Shown here piece by piece: positions 25,301 through 33,476 of a stretch of 64,000 bases of DNA; within the stretch, counting starts at the first letter, position 1; each line of letters begins with the position of its first letter. This stretch comes from Astropecten irregularis (taxonomy: Eukaryota; Echinodermata; Asteroidea; Paxillosida; Astropectinidae). The position numbers and the translations under genes are program-made. The notes under the pieces are model-generated. The model was not told the origin of the DNA and made no database searches. It saw nothing but the letters and a program-made list of their open reading frames with translations. Location: assembly GCA_963971285.1 (NCBI GenBank), contig OZ020252.1, positions 12,499,662-12,563,661 on the forward strand, read 5' to 3'.

Positions 25301-25686
25301 GAGTACGTGGTCATATCAATCGTGGTGATCGGGGTGGTAGACGTGATCGAGGACAACGTGGTGATCGTATGGAGGGCGGTACAGAGGCTTACTTCCAACC
25401 CTACAACTCCAACCATAAGCCACCAGGTTCTCATGATCTGGTCTATTTTGATGACTCACCTGACTTTTGTGTTAGAAACGAAAAATTGGGGACTCTAGGT
25501 ACCGTTGATCGTGAGTGTAATAACACATCACTGGGAGTAGATGGATGTGACTTGATGTGTTGTGGACGTGAATATGATGGCTCACCAGTCAGGATCAAAG
25601 AAATGTGTAGCTGTACTTTCCATTGGTGTTGTAAAGTCAAATGCCAGGAATGTACAACAGTAAGGACCATTTACCGATGCCGGTAA
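4261..25686 (+). CDS. Wnt1: Wnt1 gene, four coding exons (introns included in the span)
   Basis: Exons 4261-4352, 10070-10335, 20938-21203 and 25141-25686 join in frame (intron phases 2, 1, 0) into 389 codons; all introns are GT-AG. The product is a secreted, cysteine-rich, lipid-modified ligand for Frizzled/LRP. Diagnostic Wnt1 features seen: SGRWW after the signal peptide, [48 protein letters not shown], the palmitoleoylation site [10 protein letters not shown] (serine about 224), FDGASRV and HDLVYF. The length is close to the 370 residues of human WNT1; the excess is mostly an Arg/Gly-rich insertion in exon 4. Intron 2 contains a separate ROCO-like ORF on the same strand. Wnt6 lies downstream in the opposite orientation. 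Confidence 0.95.
4721..4883. mobile_element. Short element with GGCGTAGA ends and G/C homopolymer runs
   Basis: The left end (CATGGGCGTAGA) and right end (TCTACACTACTG) are imperfect inverted copies of each other and of the ends at 45210-45355 (CAGTGGCGTAGA / TCTACGCCCCTG). Both copies enclose a long G run, and this one also contains two CCCCCC segments that pair with it. A fragment of the same type seems to lie at 15461-15535. This is a small non-coding element. Confidence 0.5.
9731..9763 (-). repeat. Inverted partial copy of Wnt1 exon 2
   Basis: On the minus strand the 17 bases GCAGTCAAGATGGCCGT and, after a few altered bases, GAGTGCAAGT repeat the exon 2 sequence at 10218-10249, about 450 bases away and in inverted orientation. 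Read as protein it repeats SQAVKMAVT. An exact 17-mer in this distance is unlikely by chance. Confidence 0.75.
10070..10335 (+). CDS. Wnt1: Wnt1 coding exon 2
   Basis: The exon follows the acceptor TTTACCCATAG and ends at G|GTAAAT (phase 1). It encodes the N-terminal helical part of the Wnt fold: [10 protein letters not shown], then [16 protein letters not shown], the helix [25 protein letters not shown], and LFGKILHT. The cysteine of TECKYQF and that of RRWNC are conserved across the family. The split codon at the end is completed by CA from exon 3 to give Ala before CRETAF. Confidence 0.95.
11080..11165 (+). mobile_element. tRNA-derived SINE, 5'-truncated
   Basis: The segment carries the B-box-like GCTGGTTCGAACCCCGCTC followed by the family tail (CAGTCAAATTTTCTGTTCAC...CAAAGAAATAAATA). 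The A box is missing. It belongs to the same family as copies at 13529, 22736, 28910, 33249, 37311 and 59725-60103. Confidence 0.65.
13529..13682. mobile_element. SINE foldback: two B boxes head to head
   Basis: A minus-strand copy (tail CATCAAATAACCACAGGGGA, then GGGATTCGAACTAGCGACC) meets a plus-strand half (GGTCGCTGGTTCGAATCCCG, then CAGTCAATTTT). The two halves pair around TGTACGGTGTTCA, so the RNA-polymerase-III B box is present on both strands. The A-box region has been lost from between them. Confidence 0.75.
14990..15160. repeat. G-rich repeat element next to the assembly gap
   Basis: GGGGCCGTCCATAAAGTACG is followed by long G runs and by GCGTACGCCATGCGTACG. The motif resembles a class of short elements seen in many invertebrate genomes, recognised here only from memory. 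The G runs probably caused the assembly break that follows. Confidence 0.5.
15161..15360. other. Assembly gap of exactly 200 N
   Basis: The bases are undetermined. The exact length suggests a placeholder rather than a measured size. The flanks are a G-homopolymer repeat on the left and unremarkable sequence on the right. Open frames that cross it are artefacts. Confidence 0.99.
15532..15842. mobile_element. Truncated MITE of the TTAAAGGTA family
   Basis: The interior matches other copies: TTTACCTATAACTTAC, AAGATGGTGATGGTAGAAAC, GCCTGAAATGCTGTATTTAT and CCCATGAATCTGC. Both terminal repeats are missing. The left edge abuts a G-rich element fragment at 15461-15535. Confidence 0.65.
16125..16345. 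mobile_element. Partial copy of the GGAGCTCC-ended foldback
   Basis: ACGGAGCTCCTCGAGTGCCA resembles the left end of the complete element at 27713-28094 (CTACGGAGCTCCACGAGTG). The interior also shares AAGTCGACTT-like and TTATCCTGA-like segments. The right end is not recognisable. Confidence 0.5.
16435..16915. repeat. Cluster of GATCCTGCTA...GATCGAAACGTC motifs
   Basis: On the minus strand at 16815-16855 the order is AGAGATCCTGCTAGGATC then GAAACGTCAGGCC. A second, weaker copy is at 16861-16890, a third at about 16438-16490, and part of it in plus orientation at 16895-16915. Each consists of a short hairpin followed by GAAA, as in hammerhead-ribozyme stem II plus core, but the full CTGANGA half of the core is not intact in any of them. 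Confidence 0.45.
16916..17118. mobile_element. Foldback element upstream of the ROCO-like ORF
   Basis: Arms of about 75-80 bases (16916-16993 and 17044-17118) are imperfect reverse complements. The left arm has CCGCCATTATTGCGGTGTCC; the right arm has GGGGACACCTCAGTAATGGC. The loop is about 50 bases. It lies 220 bases before the ATG of the ROCO-like ORF. Confidence 0.75.
17343..19835 (+). CDS. ROCO-like GTPase with a multi-pass membrane block inserted in the Roc domain
   Basis: An uninterrupted 830-codon frame; its ATG lies in a strong context (GCCATGG). Residues 60-100 resemble the first half of a Roc (Ras-of-complex) GTPase, with P-loop GEPRAGKT (66-73) and THGIE. Residues about 165-445 are strongly hydrophobic with roughly eight or nine spans. 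The Roc fold resumes at [12 protein letters not shown] (485-495, G3), then ALYIVVFSM and [10 protein letters not shown] (546-555, G4 position). Residues about 623-815 resemble [33 protein letters not shown]. There is no kinase or LRR region. G3 has Asp where ROCO proteins usually have Gln, and G4 lacks the Asp of THxD. The frame ends inside COR. It sits in Wnt1 intron 2 on the same strand and appears richer in G+C than its surroundings, so a retroposed or duplicated gene is possible. The Roc and COR assignment is from motifs; function is inferred. Confidence 0.85.
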   Translation: MAPRQRKRNATANNITISESLAVLSDFGRSLNLSVLVSDTSLKKAYTAAKTDGELPTNRARVLILGEPRAGKTSLLNRLLGRDFDRQEQPTHGIETRMCHVTDVDRHWNESGTAKADDIVECAAAVTVLGETSSDEVKDQDTYVNNNNRYTPHQNTPHQTPLESAASLLKIISQIILVTVVTSTLGLFQYGYVAFVWPSIFVGLWILDYNNAYRFMTSVSLVCVLFEAMIRINEPFENLTCVNDGNFSSKALMFTAENILFNLVNTILVGLASGLGCRTGIAVAFSACVHPTESPVTLASALQGVRASWNALMLSGIFGVGAILGIWAYTFSTANDRLHKTRAVLSYGLLVLLFYLFCTGDCNHRPYWFIFLNGLMMATGGTWGAMFGRRSVLKYGFNASYVTKKTAGFLFGLYLAYMCGWSLRVPEACLTSVVFYILSVTAHPLFDLHTSYRIWREKKTFPIKVIRDQMKSVIKGQSLLETKLSLWDFAGDALYHCAHHVFMPDRALYIVVFSMEAAVSDGDGELNKLLFWLNSVCAHAHHRDAVVIIVGTHKKSVSEESIMRFKDKLHHRITVPFCSRLVLNREDDRPLFLVENSQPLDDDFRQLRAEIFRQVESAQYAQEKYPIKYLHFYRQIQNRRKLAEVDNAANVVKLEEVRNLARSTCDIKGEVELKRMLKFFSEAGEIIYKDDDDTLQQHVVLDPQFLLDVMRKLVRIPRPANQSHRYAEEWRYYTSSGIISEELLRHIYRDMPHLVDLLTSLLKAYDLMCPVDAIINPNSPSSSFLVPSVLPPYHGEPEVFWESMGAEEVFYFDLASNCSYTDFSWLGRVE
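19836..20937 (+). other. Wnt1 intron 2, part after the ROCO-like ORF
   Basis: About 1.1 kb between the stop of the ROCO-like ORF and Wnt1 exon 3. No poly(A) tract follows the ORF directly, and I see no convincing further ROCO exon or kinase motif. The right half is occupied by a TIR element (20343-20690). Confidence 0.6.
20343..20690. mobile_element. TIR element with GGTGACCA ends and CGGGGAC repeats
   Basis: The left end GGTGACCA and right end TGGTCACC are inverted. Close to the right end, TCGGGGAC occurs four times. Similar sequences (TAGAATAAAG) lie just outside both ends and may be remnants of a target duplication of about eight bases, as in hAT elements. The enclosed open frames have no recognisable protein. 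Confidence 0.6.
20938..21203 (+). CDS. Wnt1: Wnt1 coding exon 3
   Basis: The exon starts after GATCCGTAG and ends before GTAGGT, phase 0. It encodes [20 protein letters not shown], then [28 protein letters not shown], the helix [17 protein letters not shown] and the HNNEVGRL element that precedes the palmitoleoylated loop. The THSVARSC and GRDLRF segments match Wnt1 more closely than other Wnt classes. Confidence 0.96.
22736..22990. mobile_element. Inverted pair of tRNA-derived SINEs
   Basis: A minus-strand copy (from CATCAAATAACCACGACGGA to the A box CTACCAACTGAGCCA) is followed, after a linker of about 60 bases containing GGGACACCACCAACATAG, by a plus-strand copy with A box (TAGCTCAGTTGGTAAGAGC) and B box (GGTCGCTGGTTCGGATCCC). 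The same arrangement and linker recur at 28910. These are tRNA-like sequences, not functional tRNA genes. Confidence 0.8.
23312..24798. repeat. Minisatellite of about 37 units, period 40 bp
   Basis: The unit is roughly GGGAGGGTCTGTCACAACCT followed by ACATCCTCATTGTGTGTTGT. Variants (CAGCCTTGTGTGTG, CAGCCTCACCGTGGGC) form blocks: the ACATCCTCATTG type dominates 23690-24000 and the CACCGTGGGC type 24130-24450. Because 40 is not a multiple of three, a stop-free unit leaves all frames open, which explains the long Cys-rich frames here. It ends about 340 bases before Wnt1 exon 4. Confidence 0.97.
25141..25686 (+). CDS. Wnt1: Wnt1 coding exon 4 (C-terminal domain)
   Basis: The exon begins after CTTTTTCCAG in phase 0 and ends at TAA (25684-25686). 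It encodes [20 protein letters not shown] with the conserved acylated serine (about residue 224), [20 protein letters not shown], then an insertion of about 35 residues rich in Arg, Gly and Asp that holds two RGD tripeptides (residues 269-271 and 281-283), and then [19 protein letters not shown] and the cysteine-rich tip [20 protein letters not shown] with [12 protein letters not shown]. The last Cys is followed by one Arg, the usual kind of Wnt end. Confidence 0.96.
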   Translation, partial: TVSSDMRQECKCHGMSGSCTIKTCWMRLPTFRSVGEFIKERFDGASRVALRNDGVRGHINRGDRGGRRDRGQRGDRMEGGTEAYFQPYNSNHKPPGSHDLVYFDDSPDFCVRNEKLGTLGTVDRECNNTSLGVDGCDLMCCGREYDGSPVRIKEMCSCTFHWCCKVKCQECTTVRTIYRCR

Positions 25687-25869
25687 AACAATGTGTCTTT
25701 GATCTGATTGAAAACCATGTGCCAGACGTTTGAATTCAAATGAGTGTGATCGCATTTGCAATGTTCATGCATGCATTTGGCATAGGCCTACGCACTGCTA
25801 CTTGCATCATTATTTTGTAAATATATAATATATAATACTTTATTAACACAAAAAATGTTTTAGCGTGCA

Positions 25870-25875
25870 AATAAA
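25870..25875 (+). terminator. Possible Wnt1 polyadenylation signal AATAAA
   Basis: AATAAA lies about 185 bases after the Wnt1 stop codon, in AT-rich sequence. It is the first canonical signal I see after the stop. Other signals further on cannot be excluded. Confidence 0.45.
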
Positions 25876-27712
25876 CGTTTAGTACTGTATCAAATACGTC
25901 GACATATTAAAGCCATATAAGCCACAATGCACAGATTGCTCAAGATGTATTCACGACTGTACAGCCATACGGTATGCCTGAGGTATTCAAAGGCGTGGCT
26001 ATCCTACACAAACTACTAATTGGTCGAAATATTGCAACATTTGGCAATCAATTTTGCGTCTGAAATCTTTTCTTATATTAATGATGCCATTAGGGAGTAC
26101 TAAACTGTTGAGCGATCAATGGTTTAAATAGGCAACTAGTTTGGGTGTTAATCGAACAACCGTAAATATGTTAGTGTGAACCATATCCTGTTCTCAGTAT
26201 AGCACGTGCCATTATCTTCCCCATCAATTTTGTGTCAAAAGAGGTCAAGAAATTAGTGGACAATTAATGTGGTCAAACGAGAAGTAAAGGGCTGAATCAT
26301 GCAAAGTCACATGGATAATTTTTTGCCGTTATAGCTGAAATTAGATTTGGTTAACACTCATAATCATTTGTCATTTCCACGTGAACCGGTAATCATTTTT
26401 CGCCTTCGGTGGTTTTATGAATGTGTGCTGCCGAATCATAGTGCAGTTATAGACTTTGAACAAGGTGCTATACTATTGCGTGTCGGTACATGGTCATAAA
26501 GCACCATATATACAGCCTTTGGTGAATGCTGAGCCTAAATGTATAGCATCTACCAGTTATATTGGACACATTTTCTTGTATTATGAACTTTTTAATGGTA
26601 TGATATTTTGCAAGAAAAACACCTATAATGCTCACAGATTAATTAATTTAATGTTGCAACCAGACAATATTTGATTATGTTGGTAGATTATATACACATT
26701 TATAATTAACCCGACAATGAATTAACTAGACCGCAGTAGCCGATATACATGTACTTGCATTGTATATGCACGATACGCAAATTGTATTTGAAAAATAATT
26801 TTGGAAAACTTGTTAAAATGAACATATCATTTTGATTTATGTTCACGGTGTCAGTTGCAAAAGTATAAACAGCTTCAATATGCGAAAAAGTATGGATAGT
26901 TTTACCGTGTATATTTACAGTATTTTTAAAAATTTCATAAAACATTTCAAAGTTAGCAAATTTCAGAAAAAAGCAAACGTACATCCAACCTGACTTCTCA
27001 TCATGTATACCATAAGCACGTTTATTCTGTCAGTGATTAGTATTGTCCATTAATTTGTCTGGATTCCAATTTATGCAAACCTTCATGCCCAAATTCTATG
27101 TACGGCTTTCGGCCATGTAAGGGTATATCGCCTTCTGAAAGTATGAAAGAACTATAGCCAAATAGAAAGAAACAAGGTGTCAATTTGAAAGGCTGGCATA
27201 GTTTCATCTTGATGGTAAATGTGTATCATCCACAGTTAACTGTTACACGGCAATCATTCTCTTGGCTTACTTATGTACAACTTTTGTATTCTTTTTAGGA
27301 GCAGTAAACGCGCCGTGAATCAGTACTGATAGCACATCGTGAAAAGATGTATAATATAAATGAAACTGCATTCAAACAACACCACCAAGCATAGGCCCAT
27401 TTACAAGTGACTTTTATCAAGTGATGCGCAATGTATTTTTTGTTGCTGGCGGATTTTAATTACCTTTAAACACTCTGCTGTCCTATTGGTTTATACCATG
27501 AAATATCACCCGCATTGTCAAACAATGAACTTATTACAAATAAACCTTTTGTTTTTCTTTCACCTTCATCACGTGTTCACATAGATTTAACCAAATATTG
27601 AGATTAATCTTAACATTCAATTGTTAATATGACCGCAGTGATTTTTTTTGTGACATCACACTTGATTTAGCATTGTTACGATGGATTGGTAAATCTTGGT
27701 GTTATGTGAAAT

Positions 27713-28094
27713 CTACGGAGCTCCACGAGTGCCATTCCACTTATCCGGATATCCACATAATTTATCTCGCCAAGTCGAATTTTTTGGAATGGCAAAAGTC
27801 GTCTTGTCTCAATATTTATGTCAACAAGATGACGTTTAGGGAAAACGAAAAGTTGACTTATCCTGATAATTTATTTGGCCAAGTCAACGAAATGCATCTA
27901 AAAAGTCGTCTTATCCTGTTATTAGCCTCCTTCTTTCAGTAAGTCGTCTTGGCGATATAAATTATCAGAATATGTCGACTTCTTAGTTTTCACTTAGTCA
28001 TATTGTACGAATACATTATCTCGATAAGTCTACTTTTAGGGCTTAATAAGTGTACTTGGTGAGATAGTGGAATGGCACTCATGGAGCTCCGTAG
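27713..28094. mobile_element. Foldback element with CTACGGAGCTCC ends
   Basis: Left arm CTACGGAGCTCCACGAGTGC continues as CATTCCACTTA; the right arm is its near-perfect complement ending GGAGCTCCGTAG. Both sides are flanked by AAAT, possibly the target duplication. The interior repeats AAGTCGTCTT, AAGTCGACTT-like and TTATCC motifs in both orientations. A partial copy lies at 16125. Confidence 0.8.
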
Positions 28095-28438
28095 AAATCG
28101 ACCTCAGGTGTCCCTTTTAGATAAAGCCACACCTTCATACCAACCCGTATAATTATACCAACCGATTCTGTATAGCTAGTGTCTGTATATAATGGTCCCG
28201 GATATTATATTATTTGTATCAATGTTTAAGAATATTTCATTTGATTGTGTAAACCTCTGTCGAGCGGTATTAATATCAGAACGCTTAAAAGTTTAGTTTG
28301 CTTTTTAAGAATGTATTCAACCATGTTCTTGTATGATTTGAGTGCATTAAACCATGAGCGAATTTCTGTTTGAAATAAAGAGCACATGACAGCTGTTGAT
28401 GTAGATTTTAATGTCAAGATTAAGAGGAAAATTCTGGA

Positions 28439-28787
28439 TTTAAAGGTAGTATATATCATACATGTACTTTAGTAAGAAACCAAAACAGAAACGATCACAG
28501 ATTTACATATAACATACAGTTAAATTTGTTCCGCCTGAAATGGTTTACATGTATTTATCCAGAATTCAGTAAAACAACGACCGAAAATATTTTTAATCTT
28601 TTTAAAAGATCAAAAATAAAAGAGAAAAAACTTAAGATATACTGTGGCTGTTTTCACTGTTTTCTCAAAAAGTGGGCACCATGGGACTGAAATTTTCACA
28701 GATGACTGTTACTGTATCTGTCTTGATATTTTTTGCCCACGAATCTGTATTTTTTTGATAAAAACCAAAGTATGATATTTCCTTTAA
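28439..28787. mobile_element. Complete MITE of the TTAAAGGTA family
   Basis: The left end is TTTAAAGGTAGTATATATCA and the right end is CCAAAGTATGATATTTCCTT plus TAA, partial inverted repeats. It contains the shared internal blocks (CAGATTTACATATAACATAC, GCCTGAAATGG, TTTATCCAGAA, TTTTCTCAAAAAGTGGGCAC). It is about 350 bp and without coding capacity. Confidence 0.8.
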
Positions 28788-28909
28788 GTTTGTGATTATC
28801 TGTCCAGAAGAAACTGGTGATAATATTTATGTTTATTCATTGGTTTGGTTTTGTATTGGTTTTGGTTTTGTATCTATTATACAATACAATACGTGGACAA
28901 AAAACAAAA

Positions 28910-29235
28910 CATCAAATAACCACAAGGGAAACTGACTGGTTAATTTTAAGTAATTGATAAGTGAACAAAGAAAACAGCGGGATTCGAACCAGCGACTTTC
29001 GGAATACCGTGCCGGTGCTCTTACCTATACTCAGCTATCCACCTCTATATTGGTGGTGTCCCCTATACATGTACTTGAATTATCTTTCTCCATTTGGCAG
29101 TCAGAATACCGCTCACATACCGCTATATCCCAAGGATCATTTTATCGATATGCGCAGCAATGCTACAACCTTAGAAACAGTACATTGTTTTAGTCATTGG
29201 GCTGGATAGTTCAGTTGGCAAGAGCACCTATATTT
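28910..29235. mobile_element. Inverted pair of tRNA-derived SINEs
   Basis: A minus copy runs from CATCAAATAACCACAAGGGA through GGGATTCGAACCAGCGAC to the A box region near 29040. A linker with TTGGTGGTGTCCCC and TTTGGCAGTC follows, then a plus-strand start GGGCTGGATAGTTCAGTTGG at about 29200, cut short after the A box. The linker matches that of the pair at 22736. Confidence 0.75.
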
Positions 29236-32026
29236 TCAGCATGTGGATGACAGCCAGAGCTTTAGCCGGAGCCTGAGCCGGAGCCGAGGTTTGGAAAAGG
29301 GTCATGGTTTGCTTTCCAGCAATTATTATTATTAATGTTTAATTTTTTGTTTACTAAACGGTATTATTTACTGCTGGAAGTGCGTGCGTACACCTTATGA
29401 AACAGCAACGTGTCGTGAGATGGGAGGGCAATGCGTCCCTCAACAGTCCAATTGAGTTTATAAAGTGCGCCCTCTATTGCCGATTGTTTATTTGTAGGAA
29501 TTACCTAAGTTGCACGCTCTTCTGCTTTAATATTGTGCGCGCTTCCTTCTTGCCTGGAATGTAATGAGAAGCAAAGGCGCAACTATCAACACATAAATGT
29601 GCTTAATTTGTAATAATCGGATTGATTAAACTTTGCTAGGGTATTTGGAAAAATACAGCGAGTTCGTTTCAAATTGAAATTGGCTATGATTTAGGTTTGT
29701 TTGGTTTGATTTAGTTCGGCTGGGTTTTCTTCTGCTTGATATGGTTTGGTTTGGTTATGGTAAATATCCAGGTATATTCACCACATCACCACATTCAACA
29801 CTATTCATCATGCACTGAGTTCGATGTCACAGACAAATAAAATGTATCACTTCCAGTGAGCCAAAGCTTTACTTTTGAGTGGAGTGTAATAGTGCGATAT
29901 TTACATTGAGTGTCATCACATGACGGAATACATTACACACGATCCGGCACTGAGAGGTAATTTCAAGAATGCGTTGATAAACAAAAACCAAAACATTTGC
30001 TTACTTAAATAATTCAGAATTTGGAACTTTCGGGTCATTCGATGATTTTCAATCATCAATATCTACGAACAAACAATCGGCATTGTCAATGAGTTATGGA
30101 TGACGATCATACGTATAGTTTGTGCGCTGACATCTGGCAACAAGAACCACAAAACGATTTGATATGCGTAAGATAGGCGCCTATCCAGAAAAAAATGTTT
30201 TTAATTTAAACGAAAATAAGTAAATCCATTGGGTTATAAATCTTTCATATAAATGTTCTGGCCCCTCGGATCATCACATCCCAATATATAACACTTGTTG
30301 ATGGTCATCCACCATGGACAAAAAAATCGACTGATGGTTAATAGTAAATGATGAAGTTTGATGCTTGAAACGAAACGTCTCTCTTCCCTTGGTGCAATTT
30401 AATGTCACAAGGCAGCTGAGCTTCTTCCGCGAACACCTATCACTGTCATTTTTTCAAGTTGTAAAAGCTTTTCGACTGGCCCTCTCCAGAACAAAAAAAA
30501 GCAAATCATTTATTCCAATGATGTGTGCGGAAGTTAGCCAAGGACTGACTAAAGCCTAAGCTGGTAATGCATTCCAAACCTAATAATCTTATCAGTTATT
30601 CCTACGCGCAATAAGAATTAAAAGGAGATGAAATAAATCAAGGAGAAAATGCTACCCAACCGAGGCAGGAAAAAAGGTCAATGAAGAAAATTATGATGAA
30701 GGAGAAAGCTAGACGAATTGCAGCACAAGTTGAAATAGGCCGGATCTGGGTCATCTGTTTTTCTGCAAATTTCCTCCCGTTGTTTTCCAATTGATTCACC
30801 TTGCTAAACAGACTATACTAAGAACCTTCAATCATACATATTAACCACCCACAAGTACAGACCACTGGACCACACACAACAAGGACAATATCATTGGACG
30901 GTGTTTTTCATCTTTAAAATACCGCAACAGTTTCAAATTTACTGTTACTTTGGAAAGCGCTGTGCTCAACGGGATTTCAACCCAGCTATTTTTTGTCCTT
31001 AACAAACAACACAACGGAAGTATTGGAGAGGGTCGGAGATCGAACATGCACAAGAGACCGCACACGATTGCACGGACCATCCTTACTTTGATTGTACGTG
31101 AGTCAATTTCGTATTGGCTTATAAAACGGTATCATGTGAACAAGATAAGTGTAAATTATGTTTTATAAAAGTGAGTATATAATATGCATAGAGATGGAAA
31201 CGTCAATAACTGTGTCATCTTCACAGTCAAATATATCAATTTGGAGATGTGTTTGCATGGGAAAAGTGCACTGAGTTTGGGCCAGAAGCATAAGAAAGGA
31301 TAGACAAAAGATAAAGACAATACGCAAGGTAGTGCTGCTATAGAGTGTGTCTGACTAAACAATGACAAATACAAGAAGCAAAATGATTGAAACAATCGAG
31401 ATGAGTACAAATAATTGTTGTTTTTTCCATGCACGATATTGACCATAGCTGGCTGTGGATACAAGGTCGTAAATTGAGCAACACAACCTGGCCAACTGTG
31501 AGGGTTGATAGTGGCAAGCGGGGGTTGTGGAAGTGGGTGGTCCCAGGCTATAATAGATATGAAGGGTTGACCTTAATACTCCACCATTGGAGGTGGGGCA
31601 CCTATGCCATTCTCAGGTAATGACAATTTAGGCATTGATACATTCAGAAAGGATAGCAGAGCGATTGCTGATTGGCTCATGCTGATAAGTTTTAAAACAG
31701 ATTTAACAATCACGAATTGTTCTTGCCGATCACACAATTAATACCATGGAGGAACTGTTTTATTCCTCCATGATTTAAGAGAAACACAACAATAAGAAAC
31801 ACCAATGGTGGTATGACTATACACTGAGTGATGTAGCAAGCATAGGGTGAAATATTCCAAAGGGCCAAAATGTTTGAAAAGATGCAAAATCACATTGTAC
31901 AAAAAGCGCCACCAAACCAATGTGCTGTAGTCGATATAATGTAAGGCAGCTATATTGAACACAATTTAGATGGTTGTTCTCTGCTTATTATAGGGCGTTT
32001 ACGAAAGAAGAATAGTTTACGAAACA

Positions 32027-32252
32027 GAGGCTCAGGCTCAGGCTCTCAGGCTCCGGATTCAAGTTTCGTGAATCCATTCCGAGGCTAAAATACATGGTAT
32101 CAAAATAGCGGCTTTTGGCTGCGGTTCGGAAGTAGATTCTCTGGTTTGAAAAAGATCTGAAAACAGAGCTTCAAATTCAATGAAAATCCACAACCTATAT
32201 TTTCAGCATAATGGATGACAGATCTGGAGTCTGAGCCTGAGCCTGAGCCTCC
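32027..32252. repeat. Inverted AGGCTC / GAGCCT hexamer arrays
   Basis: Repeats of CAGGCT (32027-32054) face repeats of AGCCTG (32226-32252) about 170 bases away. The segment CTATATTTTCAGCAT before the right array also occurs at 29229 beside another GAGCCTGAGCCGGAGCC run, so the motif belongs to a repeated element. Confidence 0.6.
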
Positions 32253-32271
32253 CGTCATAGAAAGACTATTA

Positions 32272-32345
32272 TACGGAAGCTTGATAGTGCCACTGTGACG
32301 CGCTTGTCAAACAAATATTCACCCTGGCACTATCCGGCTTCCGTA
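32272..32345. repeat. Short hairpin element
   Basis: TACGGAAGCTTGATAGTGCC (from 32272) pairs with GGCACTATCCGGCTTCCGTA (ending 32345) around a loop of about 30 bases. This is probably a small MITE. Confidence 0.7.
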
Positions 32346-33248
32346 CTATTACATGTATTTGAACTTATTTCTTCTATTCAATCTCATCAATGATTTTTGA
32401 CCCTGTAGGTGAGTCAGCAAGCCTGAAATTTCCATCTATATATAGTAACTACAGATATATGCATCATTCATTACGATTTATCCTAACAAACCTAGCCTAT
32501 AAAGTTACTTACATAAAATACCGTCGGCACATCTCAAACAAATAGATTTGTGGATTTTTGACCACGGAGATTTGAACACGCTGAAAATGGAGAGAATTGT
32601 AGCACCATGTGCCCATGAATGGCTACCCATTATGCAGTGAAGGTTAACAGTGAAAACACGTGGGTGTAATGACCCAAACCCACCACAAATAGCCGTAGAA
32701 ATTACATTGACCCCAACTATTTTTGGAAGGTGAAAGCAGCAGGTCGTGTGAGTGATTAAAAAAGGAAAGTAGTAAGAGATTTCTGTTCATTCATTTCCAA
32801 ATACTCCCTGAAAATCCTTGCCGCCGTCTTCAAGTGTTTTTGTCTTAAACGTAGGCATATGCATGTTTCAATGATACTTCATTTTACCTCATTGCAAATA
32901 TTCATATAATAGAAACATATGCCACAGATAGTTGCAATAATAATCCATGACTAAGAAAATATAAATGAATCTGTTTGTGAAACACGATGCACATTGCAAG
33001 TATCTCATAAAAACTCACCGTAACTGGGGACTTCAGGCTTACATACTTCCCGCCAGTTTCTAGGCCTCTCGTGTATACTCTGCATAGTCAGCTTATACTC
33101 GATATAGCTTACAAACGTCATGATAATGTTTCTATTCTTTGGAAAAGGGTCTAAGGGTTTGGAAACACATAAACATTAAATAAATTCATATTAATGTTGA
33201 TAAATGTTTTGTATAATGACCAATTGGAAAACTAAATAAATAAATAAT

Positions 33249-33450
33249 CATCAAATAACCACAAGGGAAAGTGACTGAATTTAGAGTCATTGAAAAGTGA
33301 ACAAGAATAATTGAGTGGAGCGGGATTCGAACCAACAACCTCCTGAATACCGTACATGTGCTCTACCAACTGAGCTATCCAAACATACGTCGATGGTGTC
33401 AGGGGTCGCCGGTTCGAATCCCGCGTCAATTTTTCTCTGTTCACCTTTCA
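33249..33450. mobile_element. SINE foldback (minus copy plus B-box half)
   Basis: The minus-strand copy has the tail CATCAAATAACCACAAGGGA, then GGGATTCGAACCAACAACC and CTACCAACTGAGCTATCC. It is followed by GTGTCAGGGGTCGCCGGTTC and GAATCCCGCGTCAATTTTTC on the plus strand. The T-arm and A-box motifs mark it as tRNA-derived. Confidence 0.75.
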
Positions 33451-33476
33451 TAAATAAATAAATAAATAAATAAATA
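33451..33476. repeat. (AAAT)n microsatellite
   Basis: Six units of TAAA follow directly after the SINE tail and may derive from its A/T-rich 3' end. Confidence 0.9.
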
